Below, one piece after another: positions 61,411 to 64,000 of a DNA stretch of 64,000 nucleotides. The stretch is from Actinospineispora acaciae DSM 45401. GTDB lineage: Bacteria; Actinomycetota; Actinomycetes; Mycobacteriales; Pseudonocardiaceae. Made by a program: the position numbers and the translations under genes. The notes under the pieces were generated by a model, which worked only from the letters and a program-made list of their open reading frames with translations, searched no databases and was not told the origin of the DNA. The stretch covers positions 1,488,001 to 1,552,000 of the forward strand of contig NZ_JIAI01000001.1 of NCBI RefSeq assembly GCF_000620785.1. The letters run 5' to 3'. Each line of letters opens with the position of its first letter. The first letter of the stretch is position 1.

Positions 61411-62294
61411 CGCTCCGGCCGCCCGAACCCGTAGACCCGGCCCTGCACCAGCGTCACCAGCACGATCAGCACCGCGAGGATCATCGCGCCGGCGCTGCCG
61501 TGCCCGTAGTCCTGGTTGCCCTGCGCGGTGTAGTAGAGGTAGACCAGCGGCGGGCGGGCCAGCGAGCTGTTGCCGAGCAGGTTGTAGAACTCGTCGAACG
61601 CCTGGTACGCCGCGATCAGGTTGAGCAGCAGCACCGCCACCGACGTGGTGCGCAGCTGCGGGACGGTGATGTACCGGAACGTCTGCCAGCCCTGCTTGGC
61701 GCCGTCCACCAGCGCGGCCTCGTACAGCTCCGCCGGGATCCGCTGCAGCCCGGCCAGGAACAGGATGATGTAGAACCCGAGCTGCAGCCACAGCCGCACG
61801 GTGGCGAGCACCAGCCAGTACCAGGGCGGGTTCGCGCTGGACAGCCAGGCGATGTTCTCCACGCCGACCAGCGAGAGCACCTGGTTGGCCAGCCCGAACC
61901 GCACCCCGTTGAAGATCGACAGCTTCCACACCAGGGACGCCACCACGTACGAGCACGCGGTCGGCAGGAAGAACGCCGAGCGGAAGAACGCCCGCGCCAC
62001 GGTCACCTGGTTCAGCAGCACGGCCAGCAGCAGCGACAGCACGAACGTGAGCGGCACGATGATCACGGCGAACACGGTGAACGTCAGCAGGCTGTCCAGG
62101 AACGGGCCCGGCCGCAGCAGGTCGAGGTAGTTCCGCAGGCCGACGAACTCCCGGGGCTGCACGGTGTTCTGCGCCCGGTTGAAGCTCAGCACGAAGCTCC
62201 ACGCGATCGGCAGGTAGACGAAGACGGCCAGGCCCACCACGAACGGCCCGACGAACAGCCAGAACGCCCCGGTGGCGCCCCTGGTCCGGCTCAT
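61407..62294 (-). CDS. Carbohydrate ABC transporter permease (MalF-like)
   Basis: 295 residues and six membrane segments; the coupling loop is AELYEAALVDGAKQGWQTFRYITVPQL. The start overlaps the binding-protein stop (ATGA) and the stop overlaps the partner permease start. Together these form the channel of a sugar importer. Confidence 0.93.
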   Translation of the reverse strand: MSRTRGATGAFWLFVGPFVVGLAVFVYLPIAWSFVLSFNRAQNTVQPREFVGLRNYLDLLRPGPFLDSLLTFTVFAVIIVPLTFVLSLLLAVLLNQVTVARAFFRSAFFLPTACSYVVASLVWKLSIFNGVRFGLANQVLSLVGVENIAWLSSANPPWYWLVLATVRLWLQLGFYIILFLAGLQRIPAELYEAALVDGAKQGWQTFRYITVPQLRTTSVAVLLLNLIAAYQAFDEFYNLLGNSSLARPPLVYLYYTAQGNQDYGHGSAGAMILAVLIVLVTLVQGRVYGFGRPER

Positions 62295-63604
62295 GAGGCC
62301 AGGCGGGCCAGTTCGGCGTCGACGGCCGCCTTCGCGGTGGCCAGGCTGCTGGTGATGTCGGCGTTCTGCCGCACGATGGCGGTGGCCGCGTCGGCGTAGG
62401 CGGTCCGCATCTTCTGCGTCCACATCGGGTTGAACGGGACCGCGTACTGGTTGAAGATCTTCAGGGCCTCGGCCGCGACGCCGGCCCGCAGCTTCTGGGC
62501 GCTCTCGGCGAGGCTCTTGCGCGGCGGGACGTGGAACCCGTAGGAGAGGTTGAAGTCCTCCTGGTTCTGCTTGTTGTCGACCCACAGCCACTTGGTGAAG
62601 TCCTTGGCCGCCGCGACGTTGCGCGACTTCGCGCTGACGAACGACGCCCACCCGCCGAGGAACGTCGACGGCTTGCCCACCGTCGGGCTCAGCGCCGGCC
62701 ACGGCACGATCCCGAAGTCGTCGCCGAGCGCCTGCTGGATCTTCGGCAGCGCCCACAGCCCGCACCACTGCATGGCGGCCAGCCCCTGGGTGAAGGCCGA
62801 GGGGTCCCACCAGTCGGTCGGCGCGCCGAGCAGCAGCGAGCCGCCGCCGGCCAGCGCGCGCAGCTTGGTGAAGGCGTCCTTGGCCTCGGCGGTGGCGAAG
62901 CCGACCTTGTTGTCCGAGGTGAGGTAGTCGGTGCCGGCCATCCACAGCACCGGCCCGAGCAGCGCGCCACCGCCGAACGCGGGCGTGACGCCGGCGTCGT
63001 TGCCGATGAACAGGCCCTTCACGCTGTCGCGGGTCAACGCTTTCGCCGCGTCGATCAGCTCGTCCATGGTGGCCGGCGGGCGCACGCCGGCCTGTTGCAG
63101 CATGCTCTTGCGGTAGTACAGGAACCCGGTGTCGTCGACGATCTTGACGCCGTAGACCTTGCCGCCGACCGAGGTGGACTTGATGTCCGAGTCGGTGTAG
63201 TCACCGCGCACCGCGCCGACGATGTCGTCCAGCGGGACGACCTGCCCGCTCTTGACCATGTCCACGCTGAACTGGCCGTCGATGCCGCACTCGAAGACGT
63301 CAGGGCCGCTGTCGGAGAGCAGCCCGGACGAGAGCTTCGAGGTGTAGTCGCCGGGCGTCCACTGGACCTCGACGTTCACCGCCGGATAGGACTTCGCGTA
63401 GTTCTTCACGGCCTGCTCGGTGCCCGCCTCGCCGTAGAGGTGGTACCACTGCTTGAGCGTCGGCTTTCCGCCCCCGCCCGTGTCGAGCCCGCCGGAGTCG
63501 CCGCCGCACGCGGCGAGCACGCCGCCGAGGCTCAGGCCGCCGGCAAGCGCCAGGAAGGTGCGGCGGGTGGACGCCGGCAGGTGTGACGGACTGAGCTTGT
63601 CCAC
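62291..63604 (-). CDS. Carbohydrate ABC transporter substrate-binding lipoprotein (SBP family 1)
   Basis: 437 residues. The N-terminus has twin arginines (STRRTFLAL), a hydrophobic stretch and GGVLAACGG (lipobox, Cys about 33), so it is probably a Tat-exported lipoprotein. The family 1 core includes YHLYGEAGTEQAVKNYAKSYP and DVFECGIDGQFS. GTG 63604 has GAGAGG upstream; an ATG 13 codons earlier lacks a ribosome-binding site. It is the first gene of the sugar operon and follows a palindromic operator. Confidence 0.92.
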   Translation of the reverse strand: MDKLSPSHLPASTRRTFLALAGGLSLGGVLAACGGDSGGLDTGGGGKPTLKQWYHLYGEAGTEQAVKNYAKSYPAVNVEVQWTPGDYTSKLSSGLLSDSGPDVFECGIDGQFSVDMVKSGQVVPLDDIVGAVRGDYTDSDIKSTSVGGKVYGVKIVDDTGFLYYRKSMLQQAGVRPPATMDELIDAAKALTRDSVKGLFIGNDAGVTPAFGGGALLGPVLWMAGTDYLTSDNKVGFATAEAKDAFTKLRALAGGGSLLLGAPTDWWDPSAFTQGLAAMQWCGLWALPKIQQALGDDFGIVPWPALSPTVGKPSTFLGGWASFVSAKSRNVAAAKDFTKWLWVDNKQNQEDFNLSYGFHVPPRKSLAESAQKLRAGVAAEALKIFNQYAVPFNPMWTQKMRTAYADAATAIVRQNADITSSLATAKAAVDAELARLAS

Positions 63605-63671
63605 CGTCGTGTCGCCTCTCGTCGTTGGGAGCCACACGGGCATTGGGAAAACTCAGGAGCCCCCCGTTGCC

Positions 63672-63686
63672 TAGCTCGTGAAGCTA
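63672..63686. promoter_or_regulatory. Short palindrome upstream of the sugar operon
   Basis: TAGCT-CGTGA-AGCTA, a 15-bp dyad about 70 bp upstream of the binding-protein start. It resembles operators of LacI-type sugar regulators in size and place. No regulator gene is in the window. Confidence 0.4.
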
Positions 63687-63728
63687 AAGGTCCACTCCGG
63701 AGGGTGTCAATCTTTCTTCAAGGAATGG

Positions 63729-63756
63729 GCCGGCCATTCCGAGTAATGGCCGGCCA
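63729..63756. terminator. Hairpin between the sugar operon and the right-edge gene
   Basis: GGCCGGCCATT (63729-63739) and AATGGCCGGCC (63746-63756) pair perfectly around a 6-nt loop. It lies 13 bp after the stop of the minus-strand gene at the right edge, so it probably ends that transcript. No clear T-run follows. Confidence 0.5.
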
Positions 63757-63769
63757 CAATCCTGCGCAC

Positions 63770-64000
63770 TATCCCAACTGCGACGACACGCGCGAAGTCC
63801 GCGCGGAGAGCCAGCGCAGGGCCAGGACGCCGAGTGCGATGTGCAGCAGGGCGGCCACCGAGGCGGCGGCGTGCAGGGCGGCGACGAATGCCGCCTTTGC
63901 GTGCTCGGCCGCCGGGGGCGCGAGGCCGGGGAGCTGGAGGGTCTCGTCCAGGGTGGGGGCGAGGTCCGGGCCGGCGAGCCGGAAGATCAGCGCGGCCAGC
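63770..64000 (-). CDS. C-terminus of a membrane protein (MFS-like), truncated by window edge
   Basis: The last 76 codons of a minus-strand gene that continues beyond the window, ending in TAG at 63770-63772. The segment EHAKAAFVAALHAAASVAAL followed by a hydrophobic helix and a short basic tail resembles the last helix of 14-segment (DHA2) MFS drug exporters. Too little is visible for a firm assignment. Confidence 0.5.

Overview
The window is high-GC DNA of an actinomycete. Evidence: GTG and TTG starts are frequent, most same-strand gene borders are 4-base ATGA/GTGA overlaps, a luciferase-like (possibly F420-type) oxidoreductase and an ECF41 sigma factor are present, and promoters are of sigma-70 type. 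A Pseudonocardiales-like soil organism would fit, but nothing here fixes the genus. No rRNA, tRNA, CRISPR array, transposase, phage gene or secondary-metabolite megasynthase is visible. The window is a catabolic and transport region: about a dozen small operons, each pairing an importer with degradative enzymes and a dedicated regulator.

Layout. 1-7.6 kb: two MFS transporters and a plus-strand operon (frameshifted crotonase, MaoC hydratase, flavin-reductase-like protein, phosphotriesterase-like hydrolase, fused CoA-transferase) with a PcaR/PobR-type IclR regulator; two 17-bp palindromes 42 bp apart lie between the divergent promoters. 7.7-16.8 kb: an eight-gene operon joining two DUF885 peptidase-like proteins, an oligopeptide ABC importer and an XRE-cupin regulator. 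16.8-20.4 kb: MOSC, GATase, a MarR with a four-cysteine tail (two copies of its probable operator), an EamA exporter and a CGNR zinc-finger protein. 20.4-27 kb: secreted carboxylesterase, LmbE/PIG-L deacetylase with a cysteine-rich small ORF upstream, a small lipoprotein, an unknown membrane protein, an NmrA/TetR pair and an MFS exporter.

27-39.4 kb: a regulon predicted from sequence. A GntR/FCD regulator, a divergent oligopeptide-type ABC importer, an EthD-like protein with an amidohydrolase, and a convergent operon (second EthD-like protein, aldo/keto reductase, luciferase-like oxidoreductase, histidine ammonia-lyase) share three copies of one 25-bp operator. 39.5-41.9 kb: purine-nucleoside permease-type lipoprotein and an MHS-type transporter. 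41.9-54 kb: a nitrogen/amide-catabolism island with two divergent operons (APC permease, degenerate metallophosphoesterase, DUF1989, YtcJ amidohydrolase, amidase; and SDR, MHS transporter, C45 acyltransferase, polysaccharide-deacetylase-type hydrolase), next to a regulator that fuses a LuxR HTH to an AmiC/LIV-BP-like ligand-binding domain.

54-58.8 kb: NmrA protein, ECF41 sigma factor, a Hod/Qdo-type cofactor-free dioxygenase homologue, a MarR regulator and a class A FAD monooxygenase, a set that recalls alkylquinolone degradation. 58.8-63.6 kb: a sugar ABC importer with a GH2 glycosidase. The window ends inside a membrane-protein gene.
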